33,237 nt of DNA, from the IMG/VR virus record IMGVR_UViG_3300044846_000911, positions 1 to 33,237 of that record; one strand, given 5' to 3'. This DNA comes from a virus. A program made the translations under genes and the position numbers. This document shows, one piece after another, positions 20,153 to 29,443 of this stretch; positions within the stretch are counted from its first letter, which is position 1; every line of letters begins with the position of its first letter. Under the pieces are notes generated by a model that was given only the letters and a program-made list of their open reading frames with translations, did not search any database and was not told the origin of the DNA.

Positions 20153-21547
20153 CTACTGAGCAGAAGGTAGAGTCATACTAAATCCTGAGTTATTACCTAA
20201 TGGTTTGGTGTTTCCAAGGGTGTCTAGAGGTTTATTGGAAGTGCCTTTCATAACTAATTCTAAGGCCATAGGGAATAGTTCTTCAGCCCTATCTGCTCCT
20301 ACATCTCCAACTAATGCGTTGTATATAGCACTTCTATGTTGGGGTTTTAAACCACCACCAACATCTATATCAGCTTTTACTTTTTCTAATAATTGGTCAT
20401 TATTAGCTCTAAATTCTTCTAAGGAAAAAGCTTGCTTAGCCGCGGCTTCTTGTTTAGCCAATCCTTGTGTACCCTCCATTCCTTTTAAGAGCACATCATA
20501 CCCAAATTTATCTTTAAGATCTTGCCGCTTAGATTTAGCTAAAGCAATAGCTTTTTCTTGTTCTGCCATGTTATTTAGCAATATAGTAGCGGCTTCTTTA
20601 TCACCGGAAACAAGAGCTTTTTTATGTGCTAATTGTAGAGCCATTAAATCTTTATTAGCTGATTGTTCGTCTTTAGCACCTTGAGCATATCCCGAAGCGC
20701 CCGCCATAAGACCTGCGCCCAACGCTTGCCCAACATATGGAGTCTGAGCAGATAGCATACCACCTATACCTTGGGTTAAAGCCATTAATCCTTTATCCCT
20801 TCTAGCATTTGCAGTGTCTTCTTTTGCTGCAGATATTTCTTCAGAGTAGTCTTCAGGGGCTCCTAGTAGTTCTTTAATAGCATCTTTACGTTCTCTATAA
20901 GTTGGAGCTGCTTCATTACGGGCAGCCGAACTAGTATCAGCAGGGGCGAATAGCACATCATCTATACCCTCAGGGGCTATTTTTATTTTTTCAGGAACTT
21001 CTTCTACACCTGAGTCCATATTAAACGCCGCAGCATCAAACTTATTAGGGTTTTCTGCACCTTGAGATAAGTATTTAGTTAAATCTCCAAGACCCCCATT
21101 TGCAAAACGCCTAACCTCACCGCCATGAGCCAATGCAACTAACCCACCTGTAGCCGCTTGTTGTGGAGCTTGTGGTTGTGGAGCTTGTTCTTGTGGAGAG
21201 TTTTCTTGAGCTACAGCTAACCCTGCACCAAACATAGGGTCTTGTTGCGCTTGTTGTTGCATAGCCATTTGGTTCCCACCTACAGATGGTAGTCCTTGTG
21301 GTGAAGTCTGTTGAAACTCTTGCAACTTTTGTTGTAGCACCGTTTGTTGTGGAGCCTGTGGATTAGGCGTTCTAGCTTGTTGTTGAAACTGTACTGCCAT
21401 AGCAGCGGCTAATGCTTCAGGACTATTAGGATTTTGCTGTACCTGTTGGGATACAACTTGCATCTGTTGAGGTGTAGCGTACTTTAGCATGTCAAAAGCT
21501 TGATTAACTTGCTGACTATAAGCTTGATTAGTTACTGGAGCACTCAT
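20153..21547 (-). CDS. Gln/Ala-rich virion (ejection-type) protein, 464 aa
   Basis: The N-terminal 140 residues are Gln/Pro-rich (QQAQQDPMFG, PQPQAPQQA). They are followed by ATGGLVALAHGGEVRRFANG, a short module that recurs in neighbouring proteins. The rest has Ala/Gly-rich helices (LMALTQGIGGMLSAQTPYVG, GAGLMAGASGYAQGA) and long charged helices. Proteins of this composition between tail and polyvalent genes are internal virion or ejection proteins in podoviruses; I infer that role from position and composition. The gene lies 38 nt before the giant polyvalent gene, and its start overlaps the stop of the gene upstream. Confidence 0.65.
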   Translation of the reverse strand: MSAPVTNQAYSQQVNQAFDMLKYATPQQMQVVSQQVQQNPNSPEALAAAMAVQFQQQARTPNPQAPQQTVLQQKLQEFQQTSPQGLPSVGGNQMAMQQQAQQDPMFGAGLAVAQENSPQEQAPQPQAPQQAATGGLVALAHGGEVRRFANGGLGDLTKYLSQGAENPNKFDAAAFNMDSGVEEVPEKIKIAPEGIDDVLFAPADTSSAARNEAAPTYRERKDAIKELLGAPEDYSEEISAAKEDTANARRDKGLMALTQGIGGMLSAQTPYVGQALGAGLMAGASGYAQGAKDEQSANKDLMALQLAHKKALVSGDKEAATILLNNMAEQEKAIALAKSKRQDLKDKFGYDVLLKGMEGTQGLAKQEAAAKQAFSLEEFRANNDQLLEKVKADIDVGGGLKPQHRSAIYNALVGDVGADRAEELFPMALELVMKGTSNKPLDTLGNTKPLGNNSGFSMTLPSAQ

Positions 21548-23553
21548 TATTTCACACCTCTTTTGCTTACTTTACCGTTTTTAATGAGTCCACCACGAGC
21601 CTTAAAAGCATTAGCTGGAGTACCTGTGGTTTGATTTGTTGATGTCCCTCCACCCACAGGTTGAGCATTAACACCTGCAACAACCCCCGCATTAGCTTGG
21701 TTAGTAAAGTTAAGATTAGCATTAGCAGTGTTTTGAAGGTTTCCAACGCCTTGTTGACTTAGGGCTTGTTCCGCTTGAGTGACTTGACCTTGTGCACCCA
21801 TATTGGCTAAGTTAGCTTGGTTTTGTTGAGTAGCTATGCCCGCTAGACCTTGACCTTGTTGCCCTGCTGCGGATAGCGCAGTTATATTTTGAGCATTAGC
21901 CTGAAGCCCTGATTGAACATTAAACTGGTTAGTAGCATTTTGTGCTGCTTGATTGGCTTGCGCCGCAGTTAGTTGCCCTCCGTAATTTACTTTAGCCGCA
22001 TCAAGCGCTTGTTGTACGTATTGTGAGCGTTGTTGATTAATAGCTGCTTGGTTGGCTAGATCGGTTTGTTGTGCAGCTGTTAAGTTAGCTTGCCCCGCTT
22101 GTAACCCTAGACCTTGTTCTGCAGAGAACTGCCCCATACCTGACTGATATGCTTTTTCTAACCCTTGCGCTTCTATATCACCTAATCTCATAGCTTGGTT
22201 ACGAGCTGCTTCAGACCTTTCAATAGCTTGACGAGATCCACCATAAGCACCTGCAGCTGTAGCTTGTTTGTTTAACTCTTGGAGTTGCTTAGCGTAGTCT
22301 CTATTAGCTTCTCTTTTTTGTATGTCTACTACGTTCTGCATATAAGGAGACATATAAGCTTCTGAAGTGCCTTGATCTATCCATGATTTAGGGCCTTCCA
22401 TTTGGTTCTTTTGAGCTACTTCTGCTACATAATCTTCAGCCGATACGTTGGCAGGGGCATTCATTAATGCGGCATCTATTTCTTTAGGGGTATAGTTAGC
22501 TTTCTCCATGAGCCCTTTAATAGAGGCTTTAACAGCATCGGACGCAGCACCATAACCCGCTCTAGCTGCATCGGCTTCAGCACCTATTTGCGCTGGGGTT
22601 CCTAACTTCCTAGCGGCCTCTTGGAGAGCTAAAAAATCTTTGTTTGTAGATTTGTACCCTACTATATTTCCATTAGCATCATACGTAGGCTCAGTATCAG
22701 CAGTTATAAAGGTGTTTGCCGTACCAATAGTGTTCTTTAAGTTATCTGAAGCAGTTTGTTCCGCCGCAGTTTTTACACTAGGGAATTTTTTTGCTACGTT
22801 AGCTGGAAGTGTGTATCCCGCTTGAGTGAAAGCTGTTAACAACTTAACGTAGTCCGTCTTATTCATTGTTCCTTGATCTGGAGGACCTAACTTAGGATGA
22901 CCGTTAACCATAGTTATAACACCGTAACCCCCCATTTGCTGATTTGTGTTATAAGCACGTATTAAGTCTACATCTTTAGTAGACAGCTTTTTGTTGTTTT
23001 TTTGTTTATCTAAAGCTTTGTCAATCTCTGTTTGTACCTTTGCAGATTGGGTCGCTGGGGTTAGTTTATATCCCTCATCTTTAGCAGTATCTCCACCGCC
23101 AGCGTACCCTTTTAAAGACATAAGACCGCCTCTAGCACTTCCAGCAACAGCTTCGTTAGCCTTATCACCCTGAGATGGTTGTGGTGCTATAGCTGCAGGT
23201 AGTGTGTATGTAGAAGCAGCAGTGCCTGTGGGGGTATAAAAATCAGTTGGCGCCTTAATTGGAGCACTATACCCACTATACTGGCTTTGTGTAGGCACAG
23301 GAGAATAACCGCCCTTAAGCATGTCATTGTAAGCCGCTGTTTGTTCAGCGCTTGATCGTAGCATACTGGTAATAGGACCCGGCTTGTCTTTAGTACCTAA
23401 CATAAGAGCTTGGTACACTGGGTTCTGCCACGGCGACTGATTAATAGTAGATGTGGTTGTAGTGTTTGCAGGTGCTGATGGCGCACCGCCATAGAATCTA
23501 GGGCAGATGTAAGTAAAAAATAGTTTTGAAAGACTACTTGGTTTGAATATCAT
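21547..23553 (-). CDS. Gln/Ala/Asn-rich internal virion-type protein, 668 aa
   Basis: The protein contains AYGGSRQAIERSEAARNQAM and then LGDIEAQGLEKAYQSG, followed by about 200 residues of Gln/Ala/Asn-rich heptad-like sequence (GLQAGQANLTAAQQ, LSAAGQQGQGLAG). I know this order from structural proteins of aquatic podoviruses. It also has ARGGLMSLKGYAGGG near residue 145 and ends ARGGLIKNGKVSKRGVK, both versions of the GGL module of its neighbours. It probably forms part of the DNA ejection apparatus. The ATG at 23553 gives an odd hydrophobic start, MIFKPSSLSKLFFTYI; homologous-looking sequence begins near FYGGAPSAP, so the true start could be later. It overlaps the next gene by four bases. Confidence 0.68.
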   Translation of the reverse strand: MIFKPSSLSKLFFTYICPRFYGGAPSAPANTTTTSTINQSPWQNPVYQALMLGTKDKPGPITSMLRSSAEQTAAYNDMLKGGYSPVPTQSQYSGYSAPIKAPTDFYTPTGTAASTYTLPAAIAPQPSQGDKANEAVAGSARGGLMSLKGYAGGGDTAKDEGYKLTPATQSAKVQTEIDKALDKQKNNKKLSTKDVDLIRAYNTNQQMGGYGVITMVNGHPKLGPPDQGTMNKTDYVKLLTAFTQAGYTLPANVAKKFPSVKTAAEQTASDNLKNTIGTANTFITADTEPTYDANGNIVGYKSTNKDFLALQEAARKLGTPAQIGAEADAARAGYGAASDAVKASIKGLMEKANYTPKEIDAALMNAPANVSAEDYVAEVAQKNQMEGPKSWIDQGTSEAYMSPYMQNVVDIQKREANRDYAKQLQELNKQATAAGAYGGSRQAIERSEAARNQAMRLGDIEAQGLEKAYQSGMGQFSAEQGLGLQAGQANLTAAQQTDLANQAAINQQRSQYVQQALDAAKVNYGGQLTAAQANQAAQNATNQFNVQSGLQANAQNITALSAAGQQGQGLAGIATQQNQANLANMGAQGQVTQAEQALSQQGVGNLQNTANANLNFTNQANAGVVAGVNAQPVGGGTSTNQTTGTPANAFKARGGLIKNGKVSKRGVK

Positions 23554-23963
23554 AGGGATTTACCTGTAATTATATATTTCTGTTGCATGCCATATCGAGA
23601 CCATAGCTTAACTATAGATTCACGACCAGCACCTTCTAAATAAGTAGCACCGTTTGACCGGAGTATGTCTTCAAATTGAGCCCATGTAGCTCTGTTAGAT
23701 ACTAGTTTACCACCAATAGCAACCACAAATCCAACTCTGTCAGCAGGTCTATTAAAATAAGACACAACTAAGGCTCCGTGTATAGTATTATCTTCATCAG
23801 TAGCAACAATAAGCTGCCATGACCCTAGTGATACCATCACTCTTACTTCTTCAATATTGTAGTCCCCACAAGCATAATCTAGAGCGGCCTCTAAGAAATG
23901 CTCCACATGGTCCCATGTTTGGTTTACGTATTCTAGGGGGACTTGCTGTACTTTAAGAGGCAT
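23550..23963 (-). CDS. GNAT-fold-like internal virion protein, 137 aa
   Basis: The size, order and pattern (VMVSLGSWQLIVATDEDNTI, GALVVSYFNRP, RVGFVVAIGGK and the end YGMQQKYIITGKSL) resemble the small acetyltransferase-like proteins found beside the ejection proteins of podoviruses, including the T7 gp13-type genes. The final strand-helix-strand (ESIVKLWSRYGMQQKY) is typical of GNAT folds. The acetyl-CoA loop is not convincing, so it may be a structural relic and not an enzyme. It overlaps both neighbours by a few bases, so it is translated with them. Confidence 0.55.
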   Translation of the reverse strand: MPLKVQQVPLEYVNQTWDHVEHFLEAALDYACGDYNIEEVRVMVSLGSWQLIVATDEDNTIHGALVVSYFNRPADRVGFVVAIGGKLVSNRATWAQFEDILRSNGATYLEGAGRESIVKLWSRYGMQQKYIITGKSL

Positions 23964-25008
23964 GTTTTTTAGCCGCTCCTAAGCCTTGTATGTTAACTGC
24001 TTCTTTACGCACTTCCATCATAAGGTGTCTTAAAAACTCTGCACCTGCTTTAGAGGAGCCATTACCTAGTGCACTTACTACATCAGCAGGGATAATATAC
24101 GCGCCATCTTTAAGGGGGATTTGACCTCCATGTGCAAGAGCTGTAAGACCCCCAGTAGCTTTACCAATACCACTTAATGAAGATAGTGGCCCTGAAGGAG
24201 CCCCAAAACCTAAGCCTTTTAAATTTGCCATACCTGCCTGATTTTGATTTGCAAAGTCTATAGCTCCTTGAGCGTTTTGTTGTTCTGCTTTCTTAGCGGC
24301 GTCTTGAGCGTCTACTATGCTCTGTCCTGCGTAATCGGTTACAGCCCCTGCACCTAATGCGTTAAGTCCTGTACTTAGTTGATCGCCTGTTATAGGGACT
24401 CCAGCTTTACTTATCCCAGATGCAGCACTATCTGCTAGACCACTTAAAGCCCCTCCTGATTCAGGAGTTGCTGAAGCTAAACCAACAGTGTTTCCGGCGC
24501 CTCCGGGGACATTAGTACCTATTTCTGTTAAAGAAGGCATAGGTGTTTGTGCGGGTAAAGGAGTCCCGGCAGTTGCGGGAGTCCCGGCTACAGGACTAGG
24601 TCCAGCAGCACCAGCCGCTCCACCAGTAACAGCACCAGATGCGCCCCCAATCATAGCTCCTTTACCAACATCTTCACCGCCTGCGGCTGCACCTGCGGCA
24701 CCACCAGCAGCACCAGCAACCCCCCCAATTACAGCTCCCGTAGCTGTAGAACCAACTGCAGAAGTAAGGGGTGCGGCAACTGCCGAACCTAATCCCGGAG
24801 CTACCCCGCCAGTTACTGCGCCACCAACTCCTCCCATAAGGGCGCCTTTACCTACATCCTCTCCAGAGGCTGCCGCTTTTATTGCTCCTATACCAGCACC
24901 TGTGATGCCCCCAGCTGTTATGCCTCCAATTACAGCTGCTGTTGTGCCTGTTGCCGCCCCAAAGGTAATTCCTGTTCCTATCGCTGCTAACGCTCCTATA
25001 AGGCTCAT
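23953..25008 (-). CDS. Glycine-zipper virion protein with duplicated segment, 351 aa
   Basis: Residues 1-150 consist of Gly/Ala-rich hydrophobic stretches (IGGITAGGITGAGIGAI) of the glycine-zipper type, able to insert in membranes. A segment of about 20 residues is duplicated: GEDVGKGALMGGVGGAVTGG and GEDVGKGAMIGGASGAVTGG. The C-terminal part has ATGGLTALAHGGQIPLKDGA and YIIPADVVSALGNGSSKAG, shared with neighbouring proteins and common in phage structural proteins. I infer a part in DNA ejection through the host envelope. The start overlaps the stop of the gene upstream (ATGA). Confidence 0.65.
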   Translation of the reverse strand: MSLIGALAAIGTGITFGAATGTTAAVIGGITAGGITGAGIGAIKAAASGEDVGKGALMGGVGGAVTGGVAPGLGSAVAAPLTSAVGSTATGAVIGGVAGAAGGAAGAAAGGEDVGKGAMIGGASGAVTGGAAGAAGPSPVAGTPATAGTPLPAQTPMPSLTEIGTNVPGGAGNTVGLASATPESGGALSGLADSAASGISKAGVPITGDQLSTGLNALGAGAVTDYAGQSIVDAQDAAKKAEQQNAQGAIDFANQNQAGMANLKGLGFGAPSGPLSSLSGIGKATGGLTALAHGGQIPLKDGAYIIPADVVSALGNGSSKAGAEFLRHLMMEVRKEAVNIQGLGAAKKHAS

Positions 25009-25451
25009 TGTTCTGCTCCTATTCTTAACTGGTTATCCAAGTACTCCGCCATAGTATTAAACGAAAGCACTTCAACTACATTATTATCATCTTGTTCAGT
25101 ACATGCGTGTATAGTAGCAAATTCCACTTCCTCGTGCACATAAACTACACGGTGCGTTCCAGCTGGTGTTACAAACATATCAGGGGCAGTTACTTCTTGA
25201 GATTCACCCTCAGAGTTAAGCATTGTTATACGTCCTCTAAAGGCCACAGATATATGATCTGTTTTGTGCACTCTTGTAGTAAAAAAGCACCCTGCGGGGA
25301 CAATGATCCTACGCCCGTATAACTCTTTTGTGTGGTAGTGCTTTAGGGGAGTTTCTACAGAGGGTAATTCACCACTGTCCACTTTAGCCTGTATACACAC
25401 TGCCAGCTCATCAATAGAGTTTACGATTCCTTGGGTCTGAACGGAGTTCAT
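25005..25451 (-). CDS. Cupin-like virion-region protein, 148 aa
   Basis: The sequence HYHTKELYGRRIIVPAGCFF, then HISVAFRGRITML and FVTPAGTHRVVYVHEE, shows the alternating strands and His/Gly turns of a small cupin barrel. I recognise similar single-domain proteins encoded among the tail and ejection genes of podoviruses, where they may be small virion components. The usual metal ligands are only partly present (H and E positions), so catalysis is doubtful. Start and stop both overlap neighbouring genes by four bases. Confidence 0.6.
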   Translation of the reverse strand: MNSVQTQGIVNSIDELAVCIQAKVDSGELPSVETPLKHYHTKELYGRRIIVPAGCFFTTRVHKTDHISVAFRGRITMLNSEGESQEVTAPDMFVTPAGTHRVVYVHEEVEFATIHACTEQDDNNVVEVLSFNTMAEYLDNQLRIGAEQ

Positions 25452-26842
25452 GCTTTACCTTTTACTGCTCTAGCCAACATCTTTTCAGCAGCCAGTTTAC
25501 CTGCGTCTTGTTTAATCTGTTCTTTTTTACCATGCGCCGCTTGTCTTACTATAGGTAGCAGGTTGTCTAATAAATCAGCACCTTTTTCAGGATCACCAAA
25601 ACCTAACATACGCACTAAATCAGGCGGTACAACAAACTCACCATCAGCCAACCTAATCTCTTCTTCACCATCTATATTAGCAGGGATGTCATCAGACATG
25701 CCATCACCCGGACCATCTAGCATACCACCGTCTTCAAACCCTTGGATAACCTCATGGCGTTGTGGAGTAGATGCTGGATAAGGTCTAGCACTGTGTATTT
25801 GAGATTGTGGGTAAAAAGCATTTGGGTTTATAGGTTGTGTATTAACATAACCGCCTGTTGCCAACCCAAGCTCATTTTTAATTTCGTTTTGTTCATAAGG
25901 AACGTCTAGTTTTTCTATCATAGAGCTATATTTAGGAGGCAACGTGAATGATACAGGAGTACCCCCCATTGGGATTTGCACGTTCATAGACCCCCCAGTT
26001 GCGGCGCCTCTAGGCGTAATTATGTCTTTATAGTAGTTAAACTGTGTTTGAGTATCAGGGCTATTAAGGCTAGAAAGTGACGCTAAGGGATATCCTAAGT
26101 CTTTAAAATATTGTTGCTGCTGTTGTTCATTAGCGTCAATTTGAGCTTGTTCTTGCGCAGCTTGTTTTTTATAAGCGGCGTTTTGCTGAATCATATCAGT
26201 AGCCGCTGTACCTAGTGCAGTGCCTGTGCCTACAGGGTAGAGTAAAGACTCCATACCTGCTTTAGAACCCATAGCGGAGGCTTGTTGTGTAGCTGCGGAA
26301 CCTAATCTACTTGTAAGAGGGACGTCTGTAGTATTCGTCATTGCCGCGCCAACTTTTTCACTTGCTTCTACAGATGGGAACGTATTTACACTAGAAGGAA
26401 TGGGTTGGCCCAATCCTGCTTTACCTGCGGTGTCTAAACCTGCTCCAGAGGCATCAAAACTACCTACCCCACCATAACCACTTACACCACCAGATAGTGC
26501 TCCGCCTATTGCGCCAGAACCAAAACCTTTACCTTCAGCTGCGCTTGATACCCCTCCAAGTAAAGCCCCAGTACTAGCACCTACTCCTACTCCTGTTAGA
26601 GCCCCACCGCCTAAAGCAGCTGCACCTACGCCTCCTGTATACGCCCCAGCAATACCTATAAGTGCCGTTTCTAGTACTTTTTTCCAAGAAAATGCTTCTG
26701 GAAGACCTGTGTGTGGGTTAGTTGATACAGGGCCTAATAATGATTGAAGCCCAGCTAGTTCGTCTTTGCTTACGTGTATTAAGGTGTTATCGCCTTCACG
26801 CCCTAGAGCAGCTAAGCCTTTTGCAGTTGTGTTATATGCCAT
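25448..26842 (-). CDS. Gly-rich virion protein with SKDE/TGLPEA motif, 464 aa
   Basis: Near the N-terminus REGDNTLIHVSKDELAGLQS and NPHTGLPEAFSWKKVL form a motif I know from podovirus structural proteins. It is followed by a long Gly/Ala zipper (GGVGAAALGGGALTGVGVGA). The middle has Gln-rich helix EQAQIDANEQQQQQYFKDLG. The end has IRLADGEFVVPPDLVRMLGF, a diverged form of the module in the 351-aa protein. It is probably a membrane-penetrating ejection or tail protein (inference). The gene is ten bases downstream of the 110-aa protein gene and starts with ATG 26842. Confidence 0.65.
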   Translation of the reverse strand: MAYNTTAKGLAALGREGDNTLIHVSKDELAGLQSLLGPVSTNPHTGLPEAFSWKKVLETALIGIAGAYTGGVGAAALGGGALTGVGVGASTGALLGGVSSAAEGKGFGSGAIGGALSGGVSGYGGVGSFDASGAGLDTAGKAGLGQPIPSSVNTFPSVEASEKVGAAMTNTTDVPLTSRLGSAATQQASAMGSKAGMESLLYPVGTGTALGTAATDMIQQNAAYKKQAAQEQAQIDANEQQQQQYFKDLGYPLASLSSLNSPDTQTQFNYYKDIITPRGAATGGSMNVQIPMGGTPVSFTLPPKYSSMIEKLDVPYEQNEIKNELGLATGGYVNTQPINPNAFYPQSQIHSARPYPASTPQRHEVIQGFEDGGMLDGPGDGMSDDIPANIDGEEEIRLADGEFVVPPDLVRMLGFGDPEKGADLLDNLLPIVRQAAHGKKEQIKQDAGKLAAEKMLARAVKGKA

Positions 26843-26851
26843 GATTAATCT

Positions 26852-27184
26852 CTATACAATTTTAAGGGTGCCAGCACTATTCCAAACATCACCAGAACTT
26901 AACCCAGTAGCGGAAGTTGGAAGGTCCGCAATATTAACAATCGTTTTATTCACTAAGGCACTAGCAGGGTCTATTATATGTTCTATAGAAGCTACAGGCT
27001 GTACGGCACCCGCCCCCGTTAGAGTAATCACAAGATCAGTACCACGTAAATGCCCCGGATTAGCTTGCTGTTGTATGTAGTAGTTCAGTAGCCGTATCAA
27101 AGAGTTCATATACTGCACATCATACTCAAGCGGTGGCAGTGGAAGTACGTCAGGAGTTGGAATACTAAAGCCGGGATTTTTCAT
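26852..27184 (-). CDS. Small structural protein, 110 aa
   Basis: The protein starts MKNPGFSIPTPDVLPLPPLE and ends SATGLSSGDVWNSAGTLKIV. The ending SSGDVWN-x3-TLKIV is frequent in phage tail and neck proteins. It is proline-rich at the start and beta-rich at the end, without enzymatic motifs. Its gene lies two bases after the 747-aa tail protein gene, so the two products probably assemble together. Exact role unknown. Confidence 0.65.
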   Translation of the reverse strand: MKNPGFSIPTPDVLPLPPLEYDVQYMNSLIRLLNYYIQQQANPGHLRGTDLVITLTGAGAVQPVASIEHIIDPASALVNKTIVNIADLPTSATGLSSGDVWNSAGTLKIV

Positions 27185-27186
27185 AT

Positions 27187-29430
27187 TTACCTACGTCCAT
27201 CAGGTTGCACCTGAAGTCTAGGAGTTCCCAACTGCCACTTTATACCTAAATCTTCACTACCAATTCTAAAGGCTACCTGTCTACCTCTTAAGCGTATCCA
27301 TATTTGATCGGTGTAATCATACACCTGAGTAGTCACTTTATTACCTGCAATTACAGGAGCGTCAGCAGAAGTAAAAACGCCTTGCCCCGGAAAGTTTCTA
27401 GCAGATATAGTCATAACAACTGAAGGAGCAGGTACGGTAGAACCAATAAAGTCAACGTCAGGAATAACCCGCTTAACAAAAGAAAACTGATCGCCCTCAC
27501 CAATATCAAAGTCAGCGCTCTCTATATAACTTACAATCGCACTAGGAGGATTAGTTAACCCATTGTCCACACTACTTTCATGCTGCACCAACATACCATC
27601 AACAGTAGCCCAAGGAAGCCCCTGTATATGGGAGTCTAGCCACGCAGTGCGTTCCATTTGCCCGTAGTACCAAAGCTTTTCAAGGTAGTTGTAAATAACA
27701 TAACGGTCAATGACTTCAGAGTCTGCAGAAGGATAAAACCACCAGATCTCATTATACTTTTCATTAGTGCCAGAGCATACTTGAGCTGATTGGTCGGTGT
27801 TAAAGTCATCAAATATATACTGTCTTAACGAACAAGGGAGCGTGTCTACACGCCCAGAATAAGCATAGAATTTATCAATACCCATCCAGTAAGTAATGCC
27901 ATTAGCCGTAGTCGCCGCATTTGGAGAAGCTATAGTTATTTCAGCAGAGACAAGATTAAACCCGAATATAAAAGGCTGCCCTTGATACTGCATAGAGTAG
28001 ATAGCCGAGTCTGTCCAAATTAAAACTTCTTTACGTGTCTTCTCTGAAGTAACTATCTCACTACCATTAGTGAGCCTATAAAATCCAGCAGTGTTTGTTA
28101 TATCTGCAGGGTCCCAGATAAGTGGGTTTTCTTGGTCGCACCATTGTACTAATAAAGGGTCTCTCACAGCGTTAATCGCTGTTCCTGTAGTGGCTCCTGA
28201 GCCCGCCCCTGTAGCTATAAAGTACTGCCCTATTTCGTTTTTAGCTGCACCAAGAAGTGTAAAGTCTGTAGTCCCTACACTATCAATAACATAAGCTGTT
28301 CCTAATACAAAACTACCTGCAGAAACAACAGGAAGCGTAGGGTCATTAGCCCCTAGTACAACAACATGACGCTCTTCAGTAACAAACACCCGAGTACCCA
28401 CAGCAGGAGCAAACCCATCAGTTCCCCCTATATCACGAATATTAATTCCACGACCTGTTATTTGACCGCTTAAAGTTACATTAGACCCTGCATAGTAGTA
28501 GATAGGACCGTACTCAGCATTAAAGAATAAGTCTTGCCCAAAGGTATCAGCACTCCACAAACGAAGCTCGTCTTCAATTCCATTACTTTGATAGGGGGTA
28601 TTCCATCCATGATTTCCATTCCAAGGACCTGCACCCCAACCAGCACCAAAACTAGTAGTGTTTAACCCAGTAGTTGCTTGATAAGCCGCTACAACAGGAG
28701 CAGAGCCACCACCCGCAGTTACTGAAGTAGATTGAACCCCTGTGTCTATATTGATATAAGCTGCATCAGTGTATTTGATTTCGTATTCTTTATTAAGGTC
28801 ATCTACTGTATAAGGACCGAACGCCGTAGCGCCACTAAAAGTTACAAAGTCATTAGGTGTTGCATGGTTATATGGAGAGTCTACTGTTACCCAAGAGCTT
28901 GTTACCGGAGTGGTTGCACTATGTGCAGCGGCAGTAGTTCCGTTATATCCACGAATACAACCTGATAAAGTATTAATAGATGCGGTGCTTACCCATATCT
29001 CTTCGGAGTCAATCTTAATAATATACGGGGCTAAACGAGTAAAAGACGTACCACTAACGACATCAAAAGACGTATCTGTAGCCGTAATACTAGCATTTAA
29101 AGTAGAGTATATAGGTAGAAAAGGGTTTGTAGGGAGGTTTAAAGTAACTCGTATTGGGGTTATATCAAAGTACGCACCGCCAGAATATATGTAGTATTTT
29201 AAGTTAGTCCCCAGTCCTAGCAGATAGAACCCAGATAAAGTAACCCATTCTACAATGTGTTTGCAGTCCCCAAGGAACGTAGCTGACGTAGCTGGCGCCC
29301 AACCCCCTAACTTTTCAGGCATACCTGAACGGAAGCGTATCTTATCACAGGCATACCAACCACCTGAGTTAGCTAAATCTGTAGACTCTCTTGATACGCC
29401 CGGCCTAAATTGTAGGTATTGTAAAGGCAT
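27187..29430 (-). CDS. Large tail protein, possibly P22 gp10-like stabilisation protein
   Basis: The 747-aa protein begins MPLQYLQFRPGVSRESTDLA, then GGWYACDKIRFRSGMPEKLG and GGW repeats, a start I recognise from large beta-rich tail proteins of podoviruses related in layout to P22 gp10. Many Trp/Tyr-rich strands follow (QDLFFNAEYGPIYYYAGSNV, WWFYPSADSEVIDRYVIYNY), consistent with a beta-propeller. Near residues 370-420 there is a foreign-looking module, FVLGTAYVIDSVGTTDFTLL and then IATGAGSGATTGTA, common in cyanophage and metagenomic fibre proteins. It probably links the neck to the tail fibres. The relation to gp10 is tentative. Confidence 0.7.
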   Translation of the reverse strand: MPLQYLQFRPGVSRESTDLANSGGWYACDKIRFRSGMPEKLGGWAPATSATFLGDCKHIVEWVTLSGFYLLGLGTNLKYYIYSGGAYFDITPIRVTLNLPTNPFLPIYSTLNASITATDTSFDVVSGTSFTRLAPYIIKIDSEEIWVSTASINTLSGCIRGYNGTTAAAHSATTPVTSSWVTVDSPYNHATPNDFVTFSGATAFGPYTVDDLNKEYEIKYTDAAYINIDTGVQSTSVTAGGGSAPVVAAYQATTGLNTTSFGAGWGAGPWNGNHGWNTPYQSNGIEDELRLWSADTFGQDLFFNAEYGPIYYYAGSNVTLSGQITGRGINIRDIGGTDGFAPAVGTRVFVTEERHVVVLGANDPTLPVVSAGSFVLGTAYVIDSVGTTDFTLLGAAKNEIGQYFIATGAGSGATTGTAINAVRDPLLVQWCDQENPLIWDPADITNTAGFYRLTNGSEIVTSEKTRKEVLIWTDSAIYSMQYQGQPFIFGFNLVSAEITIASPNAATTANGITYWMGIDKFYAYSGRVDTLPCSLRQYIFDDFNTDQSAQVCSGTNEKYNEIWWFYPSADSEVIDRYVIYNYLEKLWYYGQMERTAWLDSHIQGLPWATVDGMLVQHESSVDNGLTNPPSAIVSYIESADFDIGEGDQFSFVKRVIPDVDFIGSTVPAPSVVMTISARNFPGQGVFTSADAPVIAGNKVTTQVYDYTDQIWIRLRGRQVAFRIGSEDLGIKWQLGTPRLQVQPDGRR

Positions 29431-29443
29431 CTATATGCCCCCG

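Noticed and set aside
20205-20684. + strand frame of 159 codons
   Set aside because: Antisense to the 464-aa virion protein; low-complexity Ser/Ala composition, no start signal.
24488-25054. Long + strand frame rich in Pro and Ala
   Set aside because: It is antisense to the Gly/Ala-rich 351-aa gene; GC-rich codons for Gly/Ala leave the opposite strand open. No ribosome-binding site or known motif is present.
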